Assembly: GCF_005845215.1 (NCBI RefSeq)
Contig: NZ_SPHO01000022.1
Location: forward strand, 23,608-87,607
DNA: 64,000 nt
Direction of reading: 5' to 3'
Origin: Clostridium sp. 1001271st1 H5
GTDB taxonomy: Bacteria > Bacillota > Clostridia > Lachnospirales > Lachnospiraceae
The notes beneath the pieces were generated by a model. It was not told the DNA's origin and searched no databases. It worked only from the letters and a program-made list of their open reading frames with translations. Of this stretch, positions 16,653 through 24,388 are shown one piece after another; position 1 is the first letter of the stretch; every line of letters begins with the position of its first letter. The position numbers were made by a program, and so were the translations under genes.

Positions 16653-17042
16653 TTATACCTGTGTTATGTCTACGGTAACGCCATCATCATCTACCTCTAA
16701 GATGGTGCCTGCTACACTTGAGCCATCCGCTGTGATGGTCACTGTCTTCTCATCCTTGATGTAGCACTTCTTCAGGATGTCAGTCTCTTTGATGGTTCCA
16801 TCATTCTCCCATACGAATGTCCCACGCTTCACACTGACAGTCTGCTCACCATCTGCCCCGTTACGGTTGTCACAATATCTCTGCACACATCCGGCAATCA
16901 GGAGCCCGGCGGAAGCAGTTGCCTCTACTGCATAACCATCTGAATTGATGGCTGCCATTGTTGCCTCTGTCAGTTCTGCTCCTCCCTTGACAGGGATGTT
17001 GAGCATCCGGTTCCCGGTTCTCTCGTTTCCTGCTCTGTTCAT
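16653..17042 (-). CDS. Capsid-associated decoration-type protein
   Basis: 129 residues. The start MNRAGNERTGNRMLNIPVKG with AGLLIAGCVQRYCDN and VSVKRGTFVWENDG has the look of the small beta-sandwich proteins that lie between the protease/scaffold and capsid genes of Mu-like phages; these behave as capsid decoration or cement. No experimental assignment is implied. The ATG at 17042 lies 4 bases after the protease gene stop. Confidence 0.7.
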   Translation of the reverse strand: MNRAGNERTGNRMLNIPVKGGAELTEATMAAINSDGYAVEATASAGLLIAGCVQRYCDNRNGADGEQTVSVKRGTFVWENDGTIKETDILKKCYIKDEKTVTITADGSSVAGTILEVDDDGVTVDITQV

Positions 17043-17045
17043 CTC

Positions 17046-18113
17046 TTAGTCCTCCTTCTTGTTGTACTTCTTAACATCCTCCATGGATACTCCCATGTTC
17101 TTGAGGATGGCTACATCCACCTCATCAGAGTTGGAAGCTGCCGGAGCATCCTTCAGGTCAAGCTTGCCCTGCGGAACTACTACAGGAGCCTTGTCCACAA
17201 AGCCCTTGAAGCCTTCCATATCCTTCAGGGCGTATGACTTAGCCCATTCAGACTGTGCGGCTGTGATTTTTCCTGCCTTCAATGCCTTCTGAACCTCCTC
17301 ATCTGCATCTCTTTCAGCCATACGCTGCTTGAGTGCAAGGAGTTCAGCCTGTGTATCCGGTGCTCCTGCCTTCAGAGCCATGATGGAAGCTGCCACATCC
17401 TCGGTCTTGGCATCCGCCTTCAGTCCAAGCATGGAAAGGATGGTGCTGTTTGCCACCATGTCAGCCCCTTCAGGCTTCGGTTCACCATCTCCCGGCTTCC
17501 CATCTCCTTCACCCGGCTTCTTTCCATCCATTTCTTTGAGCTTCTCTGCTGCTTTTGCAGCATCCTCAACCGCTTTCTTGATTTCCTCTTCCGTTGCGGT
17601 CTCCGGAAGTCCTAATGCCTTTGCAAGTTCCTTTAAGTCCATGATATTTCCTCCTTCTGAAATGTCCTCTATATCAAGGGAGTTCACTAATGCAAACATC
17701 CCATCAATAGCAGGTGTGTTTGTAAGTGCAACAGAGTGTATTGCTGTTGCCTTTTGGTCTCTTTTTCGCACCAATACCACCGGGGAGAGGTATCTGTACT
17801 CCTTATTCTTCAGGTACTCGGCTGCTTTTGGTGTCCATTCCACCTTTGCAATGATGGCATCTTCACCTTTGTAGAGGTCTTTTATCCATCCGCCTGCCGG
17901 AGCCTGCACATCTGACAGTGTTTGGTGCTCATAATCAATGACAAGGTCAAGCTTTCTGTCCTTGAACTGTTTCCGGATGAGCTCAAAGCTCTCATCATCC
18001 ACATTGAAGTCCCCCTTTTGGGAATGTACTCTTCCAAGGGGAAGTATTTTGATTTCTGTAGGCACACCGGAGAGCTCCACGCCCTGTCCGGCACATGCAA
18101 TCAGCTTTGCCAT
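17046..18113 (-). CDS. Head maturation protease and scaffold (Mu I-like)
   Basis: 355 residues. The N-terminal half (IKILPLGRVHSQKGDFNVDD, LVIDYEHQTLSDVQAPAGGW, SPVVLVRKRDQKATAIHSVA) is the Mu-like prophage I protein family, a serine protease that cleaves the scaffold and head proteins. The C-terminal half is an alpha-helical Ala/Lys/Glu/Gly-rich scaffold, including GKKPGEGDGKPGDGEPKPEG, with an internal Met at residue about 157-159 that could start a Z-like scaffold alone. Gene order with MuF and T matches Mu. Confidence 0.92.
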   Translation of the reverse strand: MAKLIACAGQGVELSGVPTEIKILPLGRVHSQKGDFNVDDESFELIRKQFKDRKLDLVIDYEHQTLSDVQAPAGGWIKDLYKGEDAIIAKVEWTPKAAEYLKNKEYRYLSPVVLVRKRDQKATAIHSVALTNTPAIDGMFALVNSLDIEDISEGGNIMDLKELAKALGLPETATEEEIKKAVEDAAKAAEKLKEMDGKKPGEGDGKPGDGEPKPEGADMVANSTILSMLGLKADAKTEDVAASIMALKAGAPDTQAELLALKQRMAERDADEEVQKALKAGKITAAQSEWAKSYALKDMEGFKGFVDKAPVVVPQGKLDLKDAPAASNSDEVDVAILKNMGVSMEDVKKYNKKED

Positions 18114-18145
18114 ATCCGCTCACCTCTTTCCTTTGCTTTCTGATA

Positions 18146-18167
18146 GCGTTATAACGCGTTATAACGC
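18146..18167. other. Perfect 22-bp palindrome near the prophage centre
   Basis: Two overlapping copies of CGTTATAACG form a perfect 22-bp palindrome in the 126-bp gap between the MuF-like and I-like genes. It is the only sizeable gap in the head block. The same 10-bp unit appears at 33891-33900, near the early end. Position about 16.3 kb from one prophage end and about 18.2 kb from the other is close to the midpoint, where Mu carries its strong gyrase site. Confidence 0.6.
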
Positions 18168-18239
18168 CCCTTAGAGCTTCTCAATGTAAATATCCTTAGA
18201 TTTACCTATCCGAACACTCACAGCCTCTTAAAAAGGCTC

Positions 18240-18980
18240 TCATTTTGTTTCACCATCTTCCGGCTGTTTTCTCTCCCTAAACATCTTCCTAAGCTCCGGA
18301 GATATATTGGTCATGTCCGGCTTCCATACGGTCTTTGCCGGGTTATTGGAGAAGCCCTTGTCAGGAAACTTTGTGAGTATCTCTCCGGTGGAGTAGTCCA
18401 CATCATACGGTGCCTCTGTTTCAACATGCAATCCCATCCTTTCAACCTGTTTTTTTGACAAGCTCACCACCATGCAGCGGCACCGGAACCCGTTGGGTGG
18501 GTACCATACATCCCATATAGGGTCATCTGCCCGGTACACTCTTCCTTCCATGACTGCATGTGACTCTCTCACATGTCCGTCTCCGGCTGTCCGGTATCTC
18601 CAATATGGTCTTAGCTTCATTGTGGTCTCATTTGTCATGCTCTTATAGTGTCCTGCATTGAGGGCGGTCTGCATGTTAGTCCTGAAGATGTTGTCACACT
18701 TCCAAGGATTGATGCCCTCATATCCATGCTCCTCAAGGAACCTGTTCATATCTTCCAGGAACTGCTCCTTGGTGGTTCCTTCTTCTGCTGCTTTTGTCAG
18801 GCAGTCAAGAAACTCCTGAAGGACTTCAAGACTTGTATATCCTGACACCGTGAAAGCCTTTGCCCGGCTCTCATCAGACAGCATCTTATACTCTTCACTT
18901 GTCAGTGTTCTCTTCCCCTTCAGGAACGCCACCGCCTCCTTGAAGACAAAGTCCTTTGTCAGTCCATACAATACATCCAT
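18240..18980 (-). CDS. MuF-like minor head protein
   Basis: 246-residue Mu F/gp30-family protein. The clearest segment is YRTAGDGHVRESHAVMEGRV ... PPNGFRCRCMVVSLSKKQVE, the conserved C-terminal domain of MuF/SPP1 gp7 proteins that bind the portal and are packaged with DNA. At its start ALxxLKGKRTLTSEEYK-like helices (VAFLKGKRTLTSEEYKML) are normal. It overlaps the portal gene by one base. No toxin domain is fused to it. Confidence 0.92.
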   Translation of the reverse strand: MDVLYGLTKDFVFKEAVAFLKGKRTLTSEEYKMLSDESRAKAFTVSGYTSLEVLQEFLDCLTKAAEEGTTKEQFLEDMNRFLEEHGYEGINPWKCDNIFRTNMQTALNAGHYKSMTNETTMKLRPYWRYRTAGDGHVRESHAVMEGRVYRADDPIWDVWYPPNGFRCRCMVVSLSKKQVERMGLHVETEAPYDVDYSTGEILTKFPDKGFSNNPAKTVWKPDMTNISPELRKMFRERKQPEDGETK

Positions 18981-20569
18981 TAGTCCATTGACCTCCCTAT
19001 CAGGTGTGACAGATAGATGCCCTGCTGTATCAGGTCTTCAAGCTCCGGGCTCTCCATATCCTGATACAACTCACGGAGCTTCTTTTCATCCTTCAGAACC
19101 TTTTGCAGCTCATCCATGTCCTCCGCTTTGTCAATCATTTTGAAAATAGGCTTCATCATCTCCCGGAAGATGTCCTCTGATTGCTTATTAGCAATGGAGA
19201 CGATTGTGTCCACCTGTCTCTGTTCTGCCTGTCCCTCTTCCTGCTTCAGCTTCAGCTCCTCCGTTGTTTCCATTGGTTGCTGCTGTGCTGTCATCATTCC
19301 TGCCTGCGGCGGCTTCAGGACTTCCTCACCGTTTTCCGGCTTCGGTATGTTGAATTTCTTGTATATGTGGCTCTTTGGTATCTCAAGCCCCATATCACAG
19401 GCAAGTGTCTTGTATATTTCAACTACTTCCTTCTGGTCTTCCACCTCATGGCAGTCAAAGCCAAAGAATGGTATGTTTGCTTCACTTCCATAGTTAAACT
19501 CTACAAGCGGTCTGATAATGTCCCGGCGGATTGTCACAGCTAATGACTTTGCATCAGCTACAGTCAGGTCATGCCTGACCTCGTTATGGGTCTTTGACTG
19601 TGCATAAGAGCCTCCGCCGCTGTCTGATGTGAGTGTCTGTCCAAGGATTGCCTTGCTTATCTGCTCATCACAATACCGGGCAAGCTTCTCATATATCTCT
19701 ACGCTTGTGGTCTTCTGTGACTCAATGAACTCTATCATTGTGGAGCTCGGCACAATCCCGGCTGCATCCGTTCCAAGACTGATGATGGCTTCCATGAGCT
19801 GCTTCTTGTCACTCTCTGATGCAGAAGCATCATACTTACCAAGACGGAGCGGCATACCGAACACTTCACAGAAGCTCACCCAATCCTTGATGTCATAGTT
19901 CTTGAACAGGTACATCCATGAGACAACCCTCATAATTCCTGCCCGGCTTGCGTGTCCTGACTTTGCCTTGTACTTATGTACTACGAACTTATTCTCCGGA
20001 AGCTCCACACCGGAAGGATACTCTCTTGTGCATACCTTCAGCTCATCCGTGGTACTATCCCACACAAGCTTTTTAGGATGCACATACTCAATATCCTCAA
20101 TGACATTCCTTCCATCCTCTACTGTCCATGCAAGCTCCATGATGCTGATACCCTTTCCAATGGCATCCAACATATCAATGAGCACTTCATCAAAGTTCTC
20201 AATTCCCTTGAGCTGCTCATCTATGAAGTCCGCTATCTCCTTGTCAATCTCATCTTCAGAGAATGGCTGCACTTCCCAATCAAGACCCGTCACAGCAAGC
20301 TTTCTTGTCTGCATCTGTGAGAAGAGGTGTGTATCCTTTTCCTCCATCTCCTCAAAGAGCTCCATCTGTGCCCTGACATTCCCTTCATCAGCTTCCCGAA
20401 AGATACGGGCAAGCCTGCGTGGTGTCAGTCCGTTGGATGGATAATCAGAGAACTTGTCATTGACATCCCCAACCGCCACTCTTGCGGTCACGGGTCTTTT
20501 TGTTCCTGTATCTACATCCGGATTGAAGGGTACTCCTCCGCCCCGGTTCCTTTTCTTTCTTTTTGCCAT
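18980..20569 (-). CDS. Portal protein (DUF935, Mu gp29-like)
   Basis: 529-residue DUF935 portal. The segment LTPRRLARIFREADEGNVRA and QMQTRKLAVTGLDWEVQPFS are classic. The later LGQTLTSDSGGGSYAQSKTHNEV is the glycine-serine loop of this family. The portal is the DNA gate at the unique vertex. Upstream is the terminase large subunit, downstream MuF, as in Mu. Confidence 0.95.
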   Translation of the reverse strand: MAKRKKRNRGGGVPFNPDVDTGTKRPVTARVAVGDVNDKFSDYPSNGLTPRRLARIFREADEGNVRAQMELFEEMEEKDTHLFSQMQTRKLAVTGLDWEVQPFSEDEIDKEIADFIDEQLKGIENFDEVLIDMLDAIGKGISIMELAWTVEDGRNVIEDIEYVHPKKLVWDSTTDELKVCTREYPSGVELPENKFVVHKYKAKSGHASRAGIMRVVSWMYLFKNYDIKDWVSFCEVFGMPLRLGKYDASASESDKKQLMEAIISLGTDAAGIVPSSTMIEFIESQKTTSVEIYEKLARYCDEQISKAILGQTLTSDSGGGSYAQSKTHNEVRHDLTVADAKSLAVTIRRDIIRPLVEFNYGSEANIPFFGFDCHEVEDQKEVVEIYKTLACDMGLEIPKSHIYKKFNIPKPENGEEVLKPPQAGMMTAQQQPMETTEELKLKQEEGQAEQRQVDTIVSIANKQSEDIFREMMKPIFKMIDKAEDMDELQKVLKDEKKLRELYQDMESPELEDLIQQGIYLSHLIGRSMD

Positions 20570-20584
20570 GCTGTATCACACCTC

Positions 20585-22351
20585 CTAGTAGGCACCTTTA
20601 CCCATCCGGAAACGTCTCCGGAGGACTGTCTTGTAATTTGCTTTTGATGCTACCGCCTTGACTGTCTGTGCAAGCTGCACCGCCATCTGAAGACCATCAG
20701 GAGCATCATCATTCTTTCCCATAGGGAACTCCTGAAGCTGTTTCAGGAGTGTCTTGTGCTCCCGGTTGAATTTCAGGTACTTGTTCTTGATGACAGGCTG
20801 CAATGACTCAATACGGAGTACCTTGTTGACCGTTGACTGTATCTCCTCTATCGGGATATACTCTCCTTCCTCGGCTGACTTTGCAGCCATGACCTCCTTG
20901 AAAAAGTATTGGAACTGGACAACTTCCACACCAAACTTGTAGAAGCCCTTCTTGCAGTCCCTCTTCAGTCTCCGGTTCATCTCAAACACATCCTCAATGA
21001 TGACATCCGGCTTCCTTTTCTCTACGGAGGCATCCACCACATACATGTACCCGGTCTTGGTAGACAGGGCAAGGTTGATGATGGAGCTTGTATCTGACTT
21101 CTTATTCTTTCCAAGTGACGGGTCATTTGCACCTACAAAGACGAACTCCGGACTTGAGAAGTCCATGAGCTCCGGTTCATAATAATCGAACCATTCAGGA
21201 TTGAATGTTGCACTCTCCGGGTCAATCGGGTCATTCTGAAGCTCTGAATTGAAGGATGCTGTACCTTCGGATACCTTAATCTCCATCAGGTCATAGTAGG
21301 ACAGCTTCTCTTCCCAAAGGACTTCAGCTCCAAGGAGCATCTCTTCCTCATGGGCTTCATAGAAAGTCCTTGCATCCTCCTCATGGTTCTCATTGAAGAG
21401 GTTGGTGTAGATGCTTTCCCACTCATCCCACAGCTTTGTATTGACTGCCTCTGATATGACAGCCCTGTACTTCTTGGTCTTATATCTTGGGTTCTGAAGC
21501 ACATTGTTGAGCAGGGAGTCATAGTGGAGTATGGTACCTATATACATGATGTCTGTGTAGGTATCCCCTGCTTTTGATACTGCTTTGTCAAACCAATTCT
21601 TCAGCTTACGCCTCTGCTCCGGTGTGTTGACATTCTCATCATTCTCAATATCATCCAGTACAATGAGGTCAGGTCTCCAGTTCCGGTGTCTTCTACCTCT
21701 GACCTTCTTTCCGGAGCCTATTGCCTCCGCCTTGATGTCTGTCTTGGTCAGTATCACTCCGGTTCTCCATGCCTTGTCTCCCTTCAGGGAGCCAAAGTCC
21801 ATGATAATGTTTGCATTGTCCTCAAGCTCTGTCTTGATGTCATCAAGAAAGCCTTCCGCCTGTTCTGAAGAGTCTGACAGGATGAGAATGTAGTGCTTGT
21901 ATGCGTACAGGATGGCATGGAGACTGTCTTTGAATGTGAAGTTGGTTGATTTTGCATGACCACGGGGAGCTGCCACCACCTGACGGGAGCCCTTCAGTCT
22001 TGATATGACCTTTGCTTCCTTCAGAGGGTTCCTTCCTTTCATTACTCCCCGGCTCCATATCTCATCAAGCTCCTCATGGAAGTGTGGTGACTTCCGGATG
22101 AAGTAGTGTGGAAGATACGCCCTTCCAAAATATGACATGTCAAAGGCAGCAAGTTCTTTTCTAAGTCCATGCTCTCCCATGAGCTCCTCCCCGGACAGAT
22201 ACCTCTCATTCAGTTTTCTTCTTTCCTCCTGATGGTCTGACCCACGGAGTACATATTCCTCAAAGAGCTTGGTCTGATACTCCTCATTGTTCTTGATTTC
22301 TATATCTTCCTCTTCCTCAAGCTCCCTCATCCAGTTGTCAATATCAATCAT
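20585..22351 (-). CDS. Terminase large subunit (Mu gp28-like)
   Basis: 588-residue packaging motor. Walker A-type motif APRGHAKST at 128-136 and Walker B LIVLDD at 229-234 mark the ATPase; the C-terminal nuclease has FVGANDPSLGKNKKSDTSSI with its catalytic Asp. It cuts and pumps phage DNA into the prohead; Mu-like phages package host-flanked DNA headfuls. It overlaps the DUF3486 gene by 8 bases. Confidence 0.95.
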   Translation of the reverse strand: MIDIDNWMRELEEEEDIEIKNNEEYQTKLFEEYVLRGSDHQEERRKLNERYLSGEELMGEHGLRKELAAFDMSYFGRAYLPHYFIRKSPHFHEELDEIWSRGVMKGRNPLKEAKVISRLKGSRQVVAAPRGHAKSTNFTFKDSLHAILYAYKHYILILSDSSEQAEGFLDDIKTELEDNANIIMDFGSLKGDKAWRTGVILTKTDIKAEAIGSGKKVRGRRHRNWRPDLIVLDDIENDENVNTPEQRRKLKNWFDKAVSKAGDTYTDIMYIGTILHYDSLLNNVLQNPRYKTKKYRAVISEAVNTKLWDEWESIYTNLFNENHEEDARTFYEAHEEEMLLGAEVLWEEKLSYYDLMEIKVSEGTASFNSELQNDPIDPESATFNPEWFDYYEPELMDFSSPEFVFVGANDPSLGKNKKSDTSSIINLALSTKTGYMYVVDASVEKRKPDVIIEDVFEMNRRLKRDCKKGFYKFGVEVVQFQYFFKEVMAAKSAEEGEYIPIEEIQSTVNKVLRIESLQPVIKNKYLKFNREHKTLLKQLQEFPMGKNDDAPDGLQMAVQLAQTVKAVASKANYKTVLRRRFRMGKGAY

Positions 22352-22907
22352 CTTCCATCATCCGCTCCTTTGCTTTTGCCAGTATCTCCTTGAGCTGTGC
22401 TGCTGACTTCTCATCCTGCTTGATGACCTTCAGCATCTCGGACTCCATTTCACGGAAAGCAATGTCAGCCTTCCTTCTCATGTCCTGCTTCACCCTGTCC
22501 TTATATACCTTTGTCCGGGACAGTGAAGCAATGAGCCTTCCTGCCTTATCAAGTGGCATCTCATTGAACTCTTCCTCTGCGGTTGCCACCTTGTTCAGGA
22601 GCCCGTTCATGGTCAAGAGTATGGCAGCTTCCGTGTAGTCCGCTTCCGGGTTCTCCTTCACCACCTGTATCAGCCTGTCAGTCTGTGCCTGTGCTTCAAG
22701 AAGCCTCTGCATGGCGTTATTTGTCCGGGTGGCATATCTGCCTACACTGGACTTTGATATGTCATAGCCCTCTCCCTTCAGGAATTGGCTAATATATTCA
22801 TAGGTATTGGATGTGTCAGCAAGCATCACATCCACTTTCATCCGCAAGTCTTCAGGGAGCTCATCAATCTTTGAGGTTATTCTCTGCTTGGTTCTCTTAT
22901 CACCCAT
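22344..22907 (-). CDS. DUF3486 protein, terminase small subunit-like (Mu gp27)
   Basis: 187 residues. The N-terminus (TKQRITSKIDELPEDLRMKV ... YEYISQFLKGEGYDISKSSV) is the DUF3486 helix-turn-helix domain; SVGRYATR continues it. Family members sit just upstream of TerL in Mu-like phages and act as the DNA-recognition subunit of the terminase. ATG at 22907 is favoured over the TTG at 22910 because it forms the coupled TGATG with the previous gene. Confidence 0.9.
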   Translation of the reverse strand: MGDKRTKQRITSKIDELPEDLRMKVDVMLADTSNTYEYISQFLKGEGYDISKSSVGRYATRTNNAMQRLLEAQAQTDRLIQVVKENPEADYTEAAILLTMNGLLNKVATAEEEFNEMPLDKAGRLIASLSRTKVYKDRVKQDMRRKADIAFREMESEMLKVIKQDEKSAAQLKEILAKAKERMMEDD

Positions 22908-23230
22908 CAAATATCAACCCCATTGTCTTCAATCGTACCTTCCGCAAGGTCTACGCCTTCCTTGGTGAGCTTGATGACTGCATCATTGGCATAGGCATTG
23001 TAGGCTGTGACCTTTTCCTCGGTAAATTCGATGTATCCGGCTCCCTGAAGATAATCAAGATACTTGCTGATGTCCGGGGATATGATGAGCCCGGCTGCTA
23101 TCATGGCATTGGATAACTGCCTTGTGAGGGCTGTGTTGTTGTATCCCTTCACCAAGCACCGGATGATGTATCCCCTGATTGCCTTGTTCTGCTTGATTTC
23201 TGCTTTTTCTAAGTCATTCACGTTGTTCAC
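22907..23230 (-). CDS. Winged-helix-type protein, Mu gp26 position
   Basis: 107-residue protein with a predicted helix-turn-helix/winged fold (GYNNTALTRQLSNAMIAAGL, ISKYLDYLQGAGYIEFTEEK). It lies where Mu encodes gp26, just before the DUF3486 gene. A DNA-contacting role in packaging initiation is plausible; none is known. No unusual feature. Confidence 0.7.
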   Translation of the reverse strand: MNNVNDLEKAEIKQNKAIRGYIIRCLVKGYNNTALTRQLSNAMIAAGLIISPDISKYLDYLQGAGYIEFTEEKVTAYNAYANDAVIKLTKEGVDLAEGTIEDNGVDI

Positions 23231-23231
23231 C

Positions 23232-23591
23232 TCACTCTTTTCTGTTACTCTGCATTAGGAGCTTGTCAATCTTGCTGTCAATGCTCCTCATTCTGTCCTC
23301 CACTCCGTTCATGGAGCGGAAGAAGTCTTCACGGAGTACAAACGTGGTAGCAAAATCACCCTTTATATCATTGAGTTCCTGTTTGATGTTCGCTATATCC
23401 CGGTCTGTCTCCTCTTCCAACTTGTCAATTCTCTTATTTACTTTGTCATCATTCTCTTTAATCTGCTTTTTTATCTCCTCTGTGCTGCTCTTGAGGTTGT
23501 TGAACCACCCCTTGATGAAGAAGGTTATCACTCCAAGCCCAAGAGTGATAACCCCTGCCATCACATCAGAGAACGTGATAACATAATCCAT
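23232..23591 (-). CDS. Membrane-anchored coiled-coil protein (Mu gp25/DUF2730-like)
   Basis: 119 residues: an N-terminal membrane segment (VMAGVITLGLGVITFFIKGW) followed by a long charged coiled coil (STEEIKKQIKENDDKVNKRI ... IANIKQELNDIKGDF). This matches the architecture of DUF2730 proteins in Mu-like phages and of XhlA-like lysis accessories. It lies next to the holin-like gene, so a role in lysis is likely. Confidence 0.75.
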   Translation of the reverse strand: MDYVITFSDVMAGVITLGLGVITFFIKGWFNNLKSSTEEIKKQIKENDDKVNKRIDKLEEETDRDIANIKQELNDIKGDFATTFVLREDFFRSMNGVEDRMRSIDSKIDKLLMQSNRKE

Positions 23592-23594
23592 AGG

Positions 23595-23912
23595 CTACTT
23601 CTTTCTGATGAGCTTTTCTGCAAGCTCTGTGACCCTTTCCCATCCATCCATTGACACCAACGCCACAATGAAGGCAGCAATGAATGATGCAAATACCATG
23701 AACCACTCAATGGCTACCCCATAATATGCCGCAAGTCCCAACAGGCAGACCGGGCAGAGGATGAGGGACAGGATGATGACCGTCAGGGCTGTAGGCACCT
23801 TCTTGTCAAACCATGTCCACTTTTTGAGTGCCTCCGTAATGATGGAGACGATAAACGCCATCACACCGATAAAGAGGACAATCTGTGATACATCCACTGT
23901 AAAATTCGTCAT
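23595..23912 (-). CDS. Holin-like membrane protein
   Basis: 105-codon gene product of about 104 residues with three hydrophobic stretches (IVLFIGVMAFIVSIITEAL, VPTALTVIILSLILCPVCL, WFMVFASFIAAFIVALVSM) and a basic C-terminus, the pattern of small phage holins. ATG at 23912 is chosen because AGGAG lies 8 bases upstream; an earlier ATG at 23984 lacks one and would overlap a hairpin. It is the first gene after the Mor terminator region, so probably begins the late operon. Confidence 0.78.
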   Translation of the reverse strand: MTNFTVDVSQIVLFIGVMAFIVSIITEALKKWTWFDKKVPTALTVIILSLILCPVCLLGLAAYYGVAIEWFMVFASFIAAFIVALVSMDGWERVTELAEKLIRKK

Positions 23913-23961
23913 ACAAACCACTCCTTTTCTGTCATTTTTTTTGAGAATAATGCACAAAACA

Positions 23962-23992
23962 ATAAGAGCATGTACTAAGTACATGCTCTTAT
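23962..23992 (-). terminator. 14-bp hairpin between mor and the late genes
   Basis: A perfect 14-bp inverted repeat (ATAAGAGCATGTAC and its complement) with a TAA loop lies between mor (ends 24040) and the holin-like gene. On the minus strand it is followed by TGTTTTG, so it probably ends the middle transcript. A dyad like this could also be a binding site for Mor. Confidence 0.6.
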
Positions 23993-24039
23993 CTTATACT
24001 CATTATGAAAGACTCTTTAGGGGAAACATTTTCGGAAAA

Positions 24040-24369
24040 TCAATCATCATTATTCATGTCAAAAATGCTCATCTGTCCTATCATTGGCTCATCCTTCAGT
24101 ATGTTTCCTATCTGCTTGGTTGTCAGATTATACTTCTCTGCAAGCTCCTTTGAGTTGTATCCGTTCCACTCTTTCTTGATACGCCTGTTTCTTGCCGGAG
24201 CTATGATGTTCTCTGTCTTTGGAAAATAGAGCTCATCTCCTTTGGCATACTCACTAAGCTCAATGAACTTCTCAATCCCTATGATGTCCACCACAGGGCG
24301 GTAGCTCTCTGAAATATCCTCTAATGTGGTCTCTTCAATGAGGGCTCTTGTTAGTTCATCTGCTACCAT
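24040..24369 (-). CDS. mor: Mor-family transcription activator
   Basis: 109 residues of the Mor/C family. The middle IIGIEKFIELSEYAKGDELYFPKTENII is the dimerisation part, and KKEWNGYNSKELAEKYNLTTKQIGNILK is the C-terminal helix-turn-helix. In Mu, Mor turns on the middle promoter and C the late promoters; only one family member is visible here, so it may do both jobs. The gene directly precedes the lysis and structural operon. Confidence 0.92.
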   Translation of the reverse strand: MVADELTRALIEETTLEDISESYRPVVDIIGIEKFIELSEYAKGDELYFPKTENIIAPARNRRIKKEWNGYNSKELAEKYNLTTKQIGNILKDEPMIGQMSIFDMNNDD

Positions 24370-24388
24370 TATAGCCTCCTTCCTACTA

